The position numbers and the translations under genes are program-made. DNA of 49,083 nt from an uncultured Lachnospiraceae bacterium. Lineage in GTDB: Bacteria; Bacillota; Clostridia; Lachnospirales; Lachnospiraceae. The notes under the pieces were generated by a model. The model ran no database searches and had not been told where the DNA came from. It was given only the letters and a program-made list of their open reading frames with translations. The DNA is taken from contig CAJURQ010000029.1 of the NCBI GenBank assembly GCA_910588955.1, positions 1 to 49,083 of the forward strand. The letters are read 5' to 3'. Below are positions 39,842-48,979 of this stretch, piece by piece. Each line of letters starts with the position of its first letter. Within the stretch, counting starts at the first letter, position 1.

Positions 39842-42457
39842 ATGCAAAAAATGACTTTAAACGGCGACAACTGGCGGATGCGGATTGTCGGGGAAAAGGA
39901 CGTGTACGGGGTGAACGGGAAGGAGATTCCCGCGAAGATTCCCGGCTCTGTTTACGGAAATCTTCTGGAACAGGGATTGATGCCCGACCCTTACGACCGG
40001 ATGAACGAGCTTGATGCGCTTCCTCTGATGGACAATGATTTTGTCTTTGAGACGGATTTTACGCTGACGGAGGAGCAGCTTGCGGGTGACTTTCTGATTC
40101 TGCGTTTTGAGGGGATTGACACACTTGCAAAAGTCTACCTCAATGGAAGAGTTTTGGGAGAAACCAACAATATGCACTGTGTTTGGGAGTTTGCGCTCGG
40201 GTGGATGGCGCAGGTCGGGGAAAATACGCTCCGGGTGGAGATTGCATCACCGACCCGTTACATTGAGGAGGAAAATCAGAAAGTCTTTACCGGCGGTTCC
40301 ACGGACGCGATGCGGGGATTTCCCCATCTGCGAAAAGCCCACTGCATGTTCGGCTGGGACTGGGGTCCGAGGCTGCCTGATGCGGGGATATTCCGGGAAG
40401 TGTCGGTTTTATCCGGGAAGAAGTCGAAGATTGAGCAAGTTTACATAACACAAAATTGGTGTGCAAAGAGAGATGGGCACTGCGATTCAGTTGACATAAA
40501 TCAAAGCACTGAGCCGAAGCAGAATGGCGACACCGACTCAGTTGACATAACTTATGATATCACATGCCGGATCTTCGGGGACATAGGTGAATACGGAGAT
40601 GGAAACGAACTGCGCACGGCGCTTTACGACCCGGACGGCGAACTGGTTGCGGAGAAGTCCTCGAAGAGCGGGACGATGCGCGTGTCGGAGGAACAGAAGG
40701 CGTATGCGGAAAAAGCGGGATGCGCTGACGAGGAAGACTGGGATACCATTACGGTGCATCATCCGAAACGCTGGTGGCCCAACGGTTTCGGAGAGCAGCC
40801 TCTCTACCGTGCGGAGGTGACGCTTTTGGACGAGGAGGGCAATGTGCTGGATCGGTGGATCCGCCGGATTGGTCTGCGCACGCTGACGGTGAACACGGAC
40901 GAGGACGAGTGGGGGAGGTGCTTTGCCCATGAGGTCAACGGTGTGAAAATCTTTGCCATGGGCGCGGATTATATTCCCGAAGACAATATTTTTTCCAGAA
41001 TTACCCCGGAGCGCACGCGTCGTCTTTTGGAGGACGCGGCGGCGGCGAACTACAACTGCATCCGCGTGTGGGGCGGCGGTTATTATCCGGACGACTGGTT
41101 TTTCGATATCTGCGACGAGCTGGGGCTTATCGTGTGGCAGGATTTTATGTTCGCCTGCGCGTCCTACGAGCTGGACGACGATTTCGAGCAAAATATCAGC
41201 GCGGAAATACGGGATAATGTGCGCCGAATCCGCCACCATGCCTGTCTGGGACTCTGGTGCGGCAACAACGAGATGGAGACGCAGACGCTGGACGGGGCGT
41301 GGCAGCCGTCTATCAAGCAGAAATGCAATTATATCAAGATTTTTGAGTATATCATTCCGAAGATTCTGGAGGTGGAAGATCCCGGTACGTTTTATTGGCC
41401 TTCCTCTCCCTCCTCGGGAGGAAATTACGACAACCCGTGGGATGAGAACCGGGGTGATACCCACTACTGGGCAGTCTGGCATGGGAACAAGCCCTTTACG
41501 GACTACCGGAACTACTATTTCCGCTATATGTCCGAGTTCGGGTTCCAGTCTTTCCCCTGCTTAAAGACTGTGGAGACTTTTACCGCGCCGGAGGACCGCA
41601 ATATTTTCTCCCGCGTGATGGAGATGCACCAGAGGAACGCGGCGGCAAACGGCAAGATTATGACTTACCTATCCGCGACCTACCTTTATCCGACGGATTT
41701 TGAGATGCTTTTGTATGCGTCCCAGCTTCTGCAGGCGGAGGCGATCCGATACGGTATTGAGCATTTCCGCAGAAACCGGGGCAGATGTATGGGCGCGGTG
41801 GTCTGGCAGTTAAACGACATTTGGCCGGTGGCTTCATGGGCGAGCATTGATTACTTTGGCAGGTGGAAAGCGCTGCACTATGCGGAGAAGAGAGCCTTTG
41901 CGCCGGTGATGATTTCCTGTGAGGAGGTCGGCGAGCTTTCCGAGAGACCGTTCTGTGTGGCGCAGCCTGCGCCCATTGAAAAGTCTGCCAGACTGCACGT
42001 GGCGAATGAGACGATGGAGCGGGTGGACGGCACAGTGAGATGGAGTCTGAGGAAAGCGGACGGCGGTGTGATTCTGGAAGGCGAGCGGGAAGTCAGCGTG
42101 GAACCGCTGTCCGGGCTGTGGCTTGAAAAAATGGATTTCTCCGATTATAACGAGCTGGAGGTTTACATAAGTTATTCCTTTGAACAGGGCGGAGAGGTTG
42201 TTTCCGAGAATACCACGCTGTTTACCGCACCCAAGCATTTCCGTTTCCATGATCCCAAACTGTCATGGCGCAGGGAAGGAAACGCCCTCATTGTCAGCGC
42301 TGAGGCTTATGCGAAGAATGTGGAGATCGAGGGCGTGGACGGGGATGTGAAGCTCTCCGACAACTTCTTTGACATGAACCCGGGGGAGAAGCGGGTGGAG
42401 ATCGTGGAGGGTGACGCGGCGGACTTTACGTTTAAGTCGGTGTATCATATACGGTAG
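39842..42457 (+). CDS. GH2-family beta-mannosidase
   Basis: 871 aa behind AAAAGGAG, with no signal peptide, so cytoplasmic. A sugar-binding jelly roll at the N-terminus (IPGSVYGNLLEQGLMPDPYD, FEGIDTLAKVYLNGRVLG) leads to an Ig-like domain and a TIM barrel. The acid/base glutamate is Glu477 in WCGNNE and the nucleophile is Glu565 in MSEFGFQ, the order typical of beta-mannosidases. It should remove terminal beta-mannose from oligosaccharides. Near residues 215-236 there is an unusual insertion whose DNA carries a direct repeat (40484-40499 and 40535-40550). The coupled GGDEF gene and the nearby sugar permeases suggest glycan use. Confidence 0.93.
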   Translation: MQKMTLNGDNWRMRIVGEKDVYGVNGKEIPAKIPGSVYGNLLEQGLMPDPYDRMNELDALPLMDNDFVFETDFTLTEEQLAGDFLILRFEGIDTLAKVYLNGRVLGETNNMHCVWEFALGWMAQVGENTLRVEIASPTRYIEEENQKVFTGGSTDAMRGFPHLRKAHCMFGWDWGPRLPDAGIFREVSVLSGKKSKIEQVYITQNWCAKRDGHCDSVDINQSTEPKQNGDTDSVDITYDITCRIFGDIGEYGDGNELRTALYDPDGELVAEKSSKSGTMRVSEEQKAYAEKAGCADEEDWDTITVHHPKRWWPNGFGEQPLYRAEVTLLDEEGNVLDRWIRRIGLRTLTVNTDEDEWGRCFAHEVNGVKIFAMGADYIPEDNIFSRITPERTRRLLEDAAAANYNCIRVWGGGYYPDDWFFDICDELGLIVWQDFMFACASYELDDDFEQNISAEIRDNVRRIRHHACLGLWCGNNEMETQTLDGAWQPSIKQKCNYIKIFEYIIPKILEVEDPGTFYWPSSPSSGGNYDNPWDENRGDTHYWAVWHGNKPFTDYRNYYFRYMSEFGFQSFPCLKTVETFTAPEDRNIFSRVMEMHQRNAAANGKIMTYLSATYLYPTDFEMLLYASQLLQAEAIRYGIEHFRRNRGRCMGAVVWQLNDIWPVASWASIDYFGRWKALHYAEKRAFAPVMISCEEVGELSERPFCVAQPAPIEKSARLHVANETMERVDGTVRWSLRKADGGVILEGEREVSVEPLSGLWLEKMDFSDYNELEVYISYSFEQGGEVVSENTTLFTAPKHFRFHDPKLSWRREGNALIVSAEAYAKNVEIEGVDGDVKLSDNFFDMNPGEKRVEIVEGDAADFTFKSVYHIR

Positions 42458-42461
42458 GAGA

Positions 42462-43655
42462 TTATCTTCCCTCGTCCAAATCATTCATAAGCAGAAAATT
42501 TTTTAAGCGGATATGGCGCACGGTGCTTGTAGAATAATCAATCTCGTCATTGGTGATAAGGATTTTCTGCGACAGGCTGTCTATATTTTTAAAAGCCTCA
42601 AATTCTCTGTTGTATGCTTTTTCTTCCGCAACACTGTATGCAACCTGTATAAAATAGTTTTTATTGCCGGAACGAGCCAGAAAATCAATCTCTCTTCCGG
42701 TATTGTTATATACCCAGATGTCATATTTCATATAAAGCAGTTCATGGTATACGATATTTTCCAGATTGTGCGTCAGGTCGAAACGGTTATCCGGGCAGCG
42801 GAGGGAATTGAAAGCTACGTCGGCGTTGTAAATCTTGGTGTAAAAGTTCAGCAGCTTTTTGGTCTTGGCAGAGTACTGTCTGACGGATTCGATGATATAC
42901 GCCTCTTCCAGATAACCTAAATATTTCATAATGGTATTGACCGAGCAGGATTCATGCTCCTTCTTAACGTAATCGTGGATGGATTTCGCGGAAAAAATTC
43001 TGCTGTTGGAACGCAGGATGTAGTTTACAAGGTTTTTAAACAGATTTTCTTTACGAATCCGATAACGGTGTATCAGGTCATTTATGATGATTGTATCATC
43101 CAGATCGTTCAGATACCTGCGCTGTGCTTCAATGCTGTCAAATTCAAAACGCTTAGGAAAACCGCCCCAGATTAAATAATCGGTGACTGTGATTTCTTTT
43201 TTAAGTTCTTTTGCATACTCGATAATTTCTTTATATACAAACGGCCGCACACGGAAAGACACGTATCGACCGCTGAGTTCTTTGGTAAATTCACCGGAGA
43301 GCAGTTTTGAGTTGGAACCTGTGATAAACAGGGAGTAATCATAAAGGCGCAGCGTTTTGCACGCGTTCTGCCAGCCGTCGAGTGTCTGCACTTCATCAAA
43401 AAACAGATAGCATTTTCCGACTTTTCTGTGGCTTTCCACATAGGAGATCAGTGCGTTTTCGTCGGTGATATTGGCGGATATGCGCTTATCCTCAAAATTA
43501 AGGTAGATTATGTTGTCAGTTTTCTCACTGATTTCCTGCATGATCTGTTCCAATATTACGGATTTGCCGCAGCGGCGGATGCCTGTAATGATTTTAATTA
43601 AGTCTGAGTCATAAAATTCACGGACAGACTGAATATAATGTTCTCTGTAAATCAT
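42462..43655 (-). CDS. AAA ATPase with DUF4143-type C-terminus
   Basis: 397 aa from the ATG at 43655; the frame continues upstream to 43739 but without a ribosome site. Walker A is GIRRCGKS (25-32), Walker B is YLFFDEVQ (83-90), and sensor I is FITGSNSKLLSG. The C-terminal half resembles the PD-(D/E)XK-like DUF4143 region (NLENIVYHELL, then GREIDFLARSGNKNYFIQVA, with an E-I-D-F core). Such ATPases are common and scattered in clostridia and Bacteroides; their role is unsettled, with DNA- or defence-related proposals. It has its own promoter with a double inverted repeat upstream. Confidence 0.88.
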   Translation of the reverse strand: MIYREHYIQSVREFYDSDLIKIITGIRRCGKSVILEQIMQEISEKTDNIIYLNFEDKRISANITDENALISYVESHRKVGKCYLFFDEVQTLDGWQNACKTLRLYDYSLFITGSNSKLLSGEFTKELSGRYVSFRVRPFVYKEIIEYAKELKKEITVTDYLIWGGFPKRFEFDSIEAQRRYLNDLDDTIIINDLIHRYRIRKENLFKNLVNYILRSNSRIFSAKSIHDYVKKEHESCSVNTIMKYLGYLEEAYIIESVRQYSAKTKKLLNFYTKIYNADVAFNSLRCPDNRFDLTHNLENIVYHELLYMKYDIWVYNNTGREIDFLARSGNKNYFIQVAYSVAEEKAYNREFEAFKNIDSLSQKILITNDEIDYSTSTVRHIRLKNFLLMNDLDEGR

Positions 43656-43682
43656 GGGCTTCCCTCGGTTTCTATGTTTTTT

Positions 43683-43711
43683 ATTATAGAAGCTTTTCAC
43701 TTTTATCAAAA
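43683..43711 (-). promoter_or_regulatory. Promoter of the DUF4143-type ATPase
   Basis: On minus, TTTTGA (43706-43711), a 17-bp spacer and a perfect TATAAT (43683-43688), 28 bp before the gene start. Confidence 0.6.
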
Positions 43712-43715
43712 TTAT

Positions 43716-43799
43716 ACTGAAAACTTTTACACAAGTCAAACAAAGTTTTCAGTTCTAGTGAAAACTTTTACATATAACAGAAAAAGTTTTCACTAGAAC
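43716..43799. promoter_or_regulatory. Tandem inverted repeats upstream of the ATPase promoter
   Basis: Repeat 1 has perfect 12-bp arms (43716-43727 / 43742-43753, ACTGAAAACTTT). Repeat 2 has perfect 18-bp arms (43752-43769 / 43782-43799) with a 12-bp spacer. The GAAAACTTT word occurs four times in alternating orientation. It is upstream of the -35 box, like a multi-dimer operator, but could be an insertion remnant. Confidence 0.65.
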
Positions 43800-43955
43800 A
43801 CTGAAAATCAGCTCAAAATTTATTGTTATGTAAACTAAACTTAAAATCTATACCAAATCCCTTTTTTTCTTTTGTCTGTGCCAAACAGAGTGTTGACGAT
43901 AAAGTGTATTTGTCATACGCTTAGATTATGCAGGCATCTGGCAGCAGGCAGGAAA

Positions 43956-44125
43956 GAAATTTCGTTACTTTTCACACCCGCGCCATGCACTTGCTGCATG
44001 GCGTCGGAGCCAGCGCCAAAATGCCTGCTTTATGGCATTTTGTGTGCATCAATTGTTGCAATTCACACTAAATCAGCGTAAATTGCTGCGGAATCTGGCG
44101 TGGGTGTGAATTGTAACGAAATTTC
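43956..44125. repeat. 170-bp imperfect inverted repeat with inner hairpins
   Basis: 30-bp outer arms match at 26 positions (GAAATTTCGTTAC, TCACACCC and CGCCA blocks). Inside are a 9-bp hairpin (CGCCATGCA / TGCATGGCG, 43981-44003) and a second with CAAAATGCC / GGCATTTTG arms near 44017-44042. No ORF is contained. It occupies the gap between the ATPase and the lipoprotein gene, ending 42 bp before the latter. Confidence 0.8.
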
Positions 44126-44167
44126 GGTTTCGACGGGCTTTACGGAAAAGGAGAAAAAGGATAGGGG

Positions 44168-45556
44168 ATGAAAAGAAAGTATATATTGATATCGATTGTA
44201 ATGGGGATGGGCGTCCTGTTTCTGGCAGGCTGCACGGGCGGTGCAATCGAGAATCAAACTGCTGTCTCGGATACGGACGAAACAGAAGACGGCGCAGAGG
44301 GGACGGAAACGGATGACACGCCGAAAGAAGCGCAGCAGTTACCAGAGACAGGCGGACAGCTTACGGATTTTGTGCCGGACGGCTGGGAGCTTTTGGACAG
44401 CGTGGAACTGGATTTCAATGAGGACGGCGTTTCTGATTATGTGGGCGTGCTGCAGGCGGTGATGGAAGATGAGGAGGGGGTTCAGACATATCTTCTGGAA
44501 TATCCCCGGGTTCTGTTTGCCATAGCGAGCGGGGGAGAAGAGGGGTATCGGCTGGATTTTCAGGATGTGAATGTCATACGAGGTAGAGACGAAGGGGGTG
44601 TCTTTGGAGATCCCTATCAGCCGTTGACTGCGGAGGGGACTTCTTTTACCACGCACACCTATGGCGGCAGCGCGTGGAGATGGTGGGAGAATTATACCTA
44701 CACGTACCGCGAAGGGGTCTGGTGGCTTGCGTCGTCTGAGGAGGCTTACGGGTATGGCGACTATGTCACGGATTATAAGAAGAACGATTGGGAAAGCGGC
44801 GTGGGAATCAGGAAGAAGAGAAGTTCCGACTGGGGACCAATGGAGGAAAATTTTGAACAGATAGAAAACGGCGATTGGGAGTCGGTCGGGTACGATCTGG
44901 AATACGAAGTGCAGCTGGATGGGCAGATGACGCTGGAGCAGGCGGGGAAACGCTGGTGGCTTGCGCCCGACCGCGTGACGGACTGGGAAGTGAAGGAAAA
45001 GATAATTGCGGCGGATGTGACCGAGCCAGAGGATATGACAGAGCTTCCCGGTGAGGCGTATATCCAATATACTGATGAGAACCGCGTGCTTTATATCAGT
45101 CATTCCGGTGCGGGGACAGACAGGGAATTTTATTACCTTGTCATGTATGACTTGCAGGATAAGGTCTTGTCTGGGCTGGCACAGGCGGAATCGAGCATTG
45201 ATTATCCAAGATTTTATGACGGTAAAATATACTATTCTACTGAGATTGTGGAGAGTGTCACATACAGGGAAGTGGAGGACGGAAAGGAAGAAATCACGAA
45301 AGAAGAGGATGCTGTCGGCGTCAGGCTCAACAGGATGGAGCTGGACGGGACGGGAAAAGAAGTGATTTTTGAGTACCGCTATTTGGAAACCGTGCCGGAA
45401 ATCATGGAGAGCATGCTCCCCTATATATCGATGAACTATGAGATCAGCGGGGGAGAGATCGTCGCGGAGGTTTATCTGGGCGGGGAACCCCATCCGTTCT
45501 ACCGGATGAAAACAGACGGCAGCGGGCAGGAGAGGATCGGGAAGGTGCCGAAGTGA
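44168..45556 (+). CDS. Secreted lipoprotein of unknown function
   Basis: 462 aa with a GATAGGGG-type ribosome site. A type II signal peptide ends in a lipobox LAGC, with the acylated cysteine at residue 22. An acidic, threonine-rich linker follows (~25-60). Then ELDFNEDGVSDYVGVLQ resembles a repeat-type calcium loop. A middle beta region (SAWRWWENYTYTY, NDWESGVGIRKKRSS) precedes a C-terminal beta-propeller-like part (ILYISHSG-like strands, FYRMKTDGSGQERIGK) reminiscent of DUF5050 modules. It sits on the outer face of the membrane. No partner gene is evident. Confidence 0.8.
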   Translation: MKRKYILISIVMGMGVLFLAGCTGGAIENQTAVSDTDETEDGAEGTETDDTPKEAQQLPETGGQLTDFVPDGWELLDSVELDFNEDGVSDYVGVLQAVMEDEEGVQTYLLEYPRVLFAIASGGEEGYRLDFQDVNVIRGRDEGGVFGDPYQPLTAEGTSFTTHTYGGSAWRWWENYTYTYREGVWWLASSEEAYGYGDYVTDYKKNDWESGVGIRKKRSSDWGPMEENFEQIENGDWESVGYDLEYEVQLDGQMTLEQAGKRWWLAPDRVTDWEVKEKIIAADVTEPEDMTELPGEAYIQYTDENRVLYISHSGAGTDREFYYLVMYDLQDKVLSGLAQAESSIDYPRFYDGKIYYSTEIVESVTYREVEDGKEEITKEEDAVGVRLNRMELDGTGKEVIFEYRYLETVPEIMESMLPYISMNYEISGGEIVAEVYLGGEPHPFYRMKTDGSGQERIGKVPK

Positions 45557-45606
45557 GATACAGGCGCAGGCTTCGACACTAGGCGGCAAGTCCGGATAAA
45601 CAAATG

Positions 45607-45641
45607 ATTCCCCGAAACTATAAACAGGTTCGGGGAATTTT
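45607..45641. terminator. Intrinsic terminator between convergent genes
   Basis: A perfect 10-bp stem (ATTCCCCGAA / TTCGGGGAAT) with a 12-nt loop and a short T tract, between the lipoprotein and the convergent lacI-type gene. Confidence 0.8.
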
Positions 45642-45642
45642 G

Positions 45643-46644
45643 TCATTTCATGATATAAGGCTTGATAAAAGTCAGCTCCTTGGGAGCATCCGGATGGTTG
45701 ATGCGGAACAAAAGCTGCAGCGCCATCCGCTTGCCGAGTAGCCCGGTAGGGACGTTTGCGGTGATGATACGCCCTCGGACGTTCGCGTATTCGTCCGTGT
45801 TGTCAAAGCCCGTCAGCGTGACGGGGTGCGGGAGTTTCTGCGGATTTTCATCCATGTACCCCTGCACGAAACTTGCCACATAATCGCTGGCGCAGACAAA
45901 GGCAGTGGGCCACTCGGTCAGGGAATCCAAAAACCGATCGATCTCACTCTTATAAGAAAAAACGTCAATGCTCTGAATCATCAAGTATTCCGGGCGGATG
46001 GCGAGTTTGTAACGATCCATACTGTCGCGATAGCCCAGATAACGTTCTTTGTTTGTCTGGGCATAATTGATATCTCCCATGAAACCGATCTCCTTGTGCC
46101 CGTCCGCTATGAGCAGCTCCGTGATCTCCGCCTCCGTGCGGTAGCCCTCGATCAGAAGCAGATCGCCGTCCAGCTTCCTGTCTGTCAGGGTGGGGATGGT
46201 GTCGAGGAAAACCTTCGGACCGGGCAGCTCGTTCACCATGCCGAGAATAACGGGGTCGTACACGTTCACCACGGCAATGCACTCCATGCTGTCTTTCGTG
46301 AGGATGGAGGGCAGGGAAAAATCCTTCGTGTAGCTGGAAGGCACATAAATATACATCAGATTGATGTTGTATTCGGAAAGCTCCTGCGCCATGCGGTGAA
46401 TGATGCCTGTCCAGAACGAGGCGGAGTCGGGTCTTGACACGATCAGCGCCACGGTGTGCTCGGCGTAGCCTCCCGTATGCAGCGCTTGTGTGGGAATTTT
46501 TCCATAGCCCAGCTCCCGCGCCTTCTCAAAAATCATTTCTTTCAGCGAGTCGGAAACGCCCGCTTGATTATTAAACGCTTTGCTGACGGTGACTCTGGAA
46601 ATATCCAAGGCGTCCGCAATGTCTTTCATCGTAACTTTTTCCAT
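45643..46644 (-). CDS. LacI-family transcriptional regulator
   Basis: 333 aa, start at 46644. The N-terminal HTH and hinge helix are classical (VTMKDIADALDISRVTVSKA at 4-23; FNNQAGVSDSLKEMIFEKAR). The periplasmic-binding-protein-like core spans ~60-330 with CIAVVNVYDPVIL, GFMGDINYAQTNKERYLGY, VCASDYVASFVQGYM and GFDNTDEYANVRGRI. It should bind a sugar and control the divergent permease operon. A TGTTAA-(7 nt)-TTAACA site overlaps the permease promoter. Confidence 0.93.
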   Translation of the reverse strand: MEKVTMKDIADALDISRVTVSKAFNNQAGVSDSLKEMIFEKARELGYGKIPTQALHTGGYAEHTVALIVSRPDSASFWTGIIHRMAQELSEYNINLMYIYVPSSYTKDFSLPSILTKDSMECIAVVNVYDPVILGMVNELPGPKVFLDTIPTLTDRKLDGDLLLIEGYRTEAEITELLIADGHKEIGFMGDINYAQTNKERYLGYRDSMDRYKLAIRPEYLMIQSIDVFSYKSEIDRFLDSLTEWPTAFVCASDYVASFVQGYMDENPQKLPHPVTLTGFDNTDEYANVRGRIITANVPTGLLGKRMALQLLFRINHPDAPKELTFIKPYIMK

Positions 46645-46700
46645 ATAAACTCCTGTGATTTGGTATCTGTTTTGCCTTCTTATTTATAATAACCGATTTT

Positions 46701-46729
46701 AGTATAGCACAGCATACGGGAAAAAACAA
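46701..46729 (-). promoter_or_regulatory. lacI-type gene promoter
   Basis: On minus, TTGTTT (46724-46729), a 17-bp spacer and TATACT (46701-46706), about 55 bp before the regulator start. Confidence 0.7.
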
Positions 46730-46803
46730 TTGGTATGTTTACAAATGTTAATACAAAATCCGATTTTGTGGTGTAATTATGTATAAAGAAAATAGCGTGC
46801 ATG

Positions 46804-46901
46804 TTTATATTTGTAAATATAAATATTTTAGAAGAGTATAAAATAATAGCGCAAAACATAAAATATGCACAAAAATTTTATCATTTTAGTAAAAATGATA
46901 A
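46804..46901. repeat. Two AT-rich palindromes in the lacI-permease gap
   Basis: TTTATATTT / AAATATAAA (46804-46823, 2-nt gap) and TTATCATTTT / AAAATGATAA (46878-46901, 4-nt loop). They lie between the divergent promoters in an otherwise gene-free 350-bp region and could be extra protein sites. Confidence 0.55.
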
Positions 46902-46920
46902 GTAAACTGTATATTATGTG

Positions 46921-46959
46921 TTGACATATATAAAAATAAATGTTAATCTCATGTTAACA
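46921..46959 (+). promoter_or_regulatory. Permease operon promoter with LacI-type operator
   Basis: TTGACA at 46921-46926 with a weak -10 at 46944-46949. The palindrome TGTTAA-TCTCATG-TTAACA at 46941-46959 covers the -10 and start region, as expected for repression by the divergent LacI-family protein. Confidence 0.65.
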
Positions 46960-46995
46960 AAGATAAATAAAACATAAACAAAGGAGGTAAAGACG

Positions 46996-47979
46996 ATGGG
47001 AAAGGATAAAAGATCGCCGGAAGGGAAAACGCCAGTCAAAAAGCCCCGGAGAAAGCGCTGGTCCAAAGATGACACGGAACTGTTTCTGCTGTCGCTGCCC
47101 ACGCTGCTGTGGTTTCTGATATTTTCCTACCTGCCGATGTTCGGTGTAATCATAGCCTTTAAGGTGTACAGACTGTCGCCCGGCGGACACGGTTTTATCT
47201 ACAATCTGCTGCATAGCGAATGGGCGGGAATCGGGAACTTTAAATATTTCTTCACCTCGAACTCGTTCACGATGCTCCTTCGCAACACCATTCTCTACAA
47301 CATTGCGTTCATCATTATCAGCGCAAGCGTTGCGGTGGGCGGGGCGCTGATGCTTAGCAGCATGAGAAACAAGAAGGGTTCTAAGGTGTACCAGACGATG
47401 ATGTTTCTGCCCTACTTTATGTCATGGGTGGTGATCAGCTATTTCGTCTATGCGCTGCTGACACCGGAGCGGGGTTATATCAACGGCATCATAACGGCTC
47501 TGGGCGGCGAGCGGATCATGTGGTATCAGGAGAGTAAGTACTGGCCTTTCATCCTTGTATTCTTAAATACATGGAAAGGTATGGGATATGGCATGGTGCT
47601 CTATCTCGCAAGCATTACCGGCATCGACCCGTCCTTGTATGAAGCGGCGGTGATGGATGGGGCGACCAAGTCGCAGCAGGCAAAGCACATCACGCTTCCT
47701 GCGATCAAACCGGTTTTCATTATGATGTTGATCTTGGACTGCGGCAAGATTTTCAACTCCGACTTCGGTCTGTTCTATCAGGTGACGGGTCAGCTGCCGG
47801 CTTCGCTGTACACGATGGCGTCAACTTTTGACACTTACATATACAACGCGATCCAGTCGTCCGCGCCGATCGGACAGACAGCGGCGGCGTCGTTCTTCCA
47901 AGCAATATGCAGCTGTGCGACGATTCTTCTTGCAAACTGGATTGTGAGCAAGCTGGACAATGAGAACAGGATTATATAG
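46996..47979 (+). CDS. Oligosaccharide ABC transporter permease, LplB-type
   Basis: 327 aa behind AAAGGAGG. A basic N-terminal tail precedes the first helix (~40-60), then five more; PMFGVIIAFKVYR after helix 1 is characteristic of the LplB/YteP branch. The EAA loop EAAVMDGATKSQQAKHITLP contacts the ATPase. Together with the next permease it forms the membrane channel of a CUT1-type importer for complex oligosaccharides. The substrate-binding protein is not in the window and should follow, and the ATPase is often encoded elsewhere (MsmK-type). It is controlled by the LacI-type regulator upstream. Confidence 0.93.
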   Translation: MGKDKRSPEGKTPVKKPRRKRWSKDDTELFLLSLPTLLWFLIFSYLPMFGVIIAFKVYRLSPGGHGFIYNLLHSEWAGIGNFKYFFTSNSFTMLLRNTILYNIAFIIISASVAVGGALMLSSMRNKKGSKVYQTMMFLPYFMSWVVISYFVYALLTPERGYINGIITALGGERIMWYQESKYWPFILVFLNTWKGMGYGMVLYLASITGIDPSLYEAAVMDGATKSQQAKHITLPAIKPVFIMMLILDCGKIFNSDFGLFYQVTGQLPASLYTMASTFDTYIYNAIQSSAPIGQTAAASFFQAICSCATILLANWIVSKLDNENRII

Positions 47980-47994
47980 CGGGAGGTGGAAAGG

Positions 47995-48912
47995 GTGAGT
48001 AAAAAGGAGAAAAGCGGTCAGTCGTTGAACCAGATTAAGACTTCGACCAATGTCGTATTCAATGTGGTATTCCTGATTTTATCGATTATGTGCGTCATCC
48101 CGCTGCTGTTTGCCTTTTCCATATCCATCACGGATGAGGAGGTGCTGCGCACAAACGGGTATCAGCTTGTCCCGCAGGTATTATCTGCGTCCGCATACGA
48201 GTTTTTGTGGAATGAGAGGATGACGATCCTTCGGGCGGCGTTCATGTCCATGGCGGTGACGGTTATCGGTACGGTGATTTCCATTGCGTTGAATACGTCT
48301 ATGGGATATGTGGTTTCGAGAAGAAATTTTAAATTGAAAAAACTATATACGTGGCTGCTCTTTATACCGATGGTGTTTAACGGCGGGATGCTGGCAAGCT
48401 ATGTGGTGGTAAACAATGTTCTGGGTCTGAACAACAGCATATGGGCGTTGATTCTGCCGTTGGCATGTTCGGCGTTCAGCGTGACCATCTGCCGAACCTT
48501 TTTCCGGACGACAGTGCCGGATTCGATCATAGAGTCGGCAAAGATAGACGGCGCGGGACAGTTCCGCATCTGGTCGCAGATTGTGCTGCCGATTTCCAAG
48601 CCGGTGATGGCGACGATCGGTATGTTTGCGGCATTCGGTTATTGGAACGACTGGTTTCAGGCGTCCCTGTACATTCAGGACCCGAAGCTGCAGACGCTGC
48701 AGTCCCTGTTAAACCAGATGCAGAAAAACATCGAATACATAGCGAACAATCCTTATGGCGGACTGTCCATGCAGGAGTACAAACTGAATATGCCGACGGA
48801 GAGCGTGCGAATGGCGATTGCGATCGTGATTATCGTGCCCATCGCGTGTACCTATCCGTTCTTCCAGAAATACTTTATTTCCGGTTTGACAATCGGATCA
48901 GTCAAAGAATAA
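47995..48912 (+). CDS. Oligosaccharide ABC transporter permease, YtcP-type
   Basis: 305 aa from the GTG at 47995, 8 nt after GGGAGG; the GTG at 47986 overlaps that ribosome site and is unlikely. Six helices. ADP-type conserved start NVVFLILSIMCVIPLLFAFS and ISITDEEVL are typical of the YtcP/LplC branch. The EAA loop is ESAKIDGAGQFRIWSQIVLP. It pairs with the permease that ends 15 nt upstream. A long hairpin element begins right after its stop codon. Confidence 0.93.
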   Translation: MSKKEKSGQSLNQIKTSTNVVFNVVFLILSIMCVIPLLFAFSISITDEEVLRTNGYQLVPQVLSASAYEFLWNERMTILRAAFMSMAVTVIGTVISIALNTSMGYVVSRRNFKLKKLYTWLLFIPMVFNGGMLASYVVVNNVLGLNNSIWALILPLACSAFSVTICRTFFRTTVPDSIIESAKIDGAGQFRIWSQIVLPISKPVMATIGMFAAFGYWNDWFQASLYIQDPKLQTLQSLLNQMQKNIEYIANNPYGGLSMQEYKLNMPTESVRMAIAIVIIVPIACTYPFFQKYFISGLTIGSVKE

Positions 48913-48977
48913 CGCGAAAAGTAATTCTAAAGACGTTCCGCCATAGGACGGAACGCCAAGAATTACTAAGTTTCGCG
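48913..48977. repeat. 65-bp interrupted palindrome after the permease gene
   Basis: Nested arms: CGCGAAA / TTTCGCG (48913-48919, 48971-48977), GTAATTCT / AGAATTAC (48921-48928, 48959-48966) and CGTTCCG / CGGAACG (48934-48940, 48949-48955). The first base follows the stop codon directly. It shares GCGAAA/TTTCGC ends with the 26453-26559 element. Confidence 0.75.
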
Positions 48978-48979
48978 TA

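Noticed and set aside
44339..45646. 435-aa open frame on the minus strand
   Set aside because: It is antisense to the lipoprotein gene, which has a lipobox and ribosome site; the antisense frame has neither.
48913..48977. Palindrome considered as the permease operon terminator
   Set aside because: No T tract follows on either strand, and the substrate-binding gene is still expected downstream.
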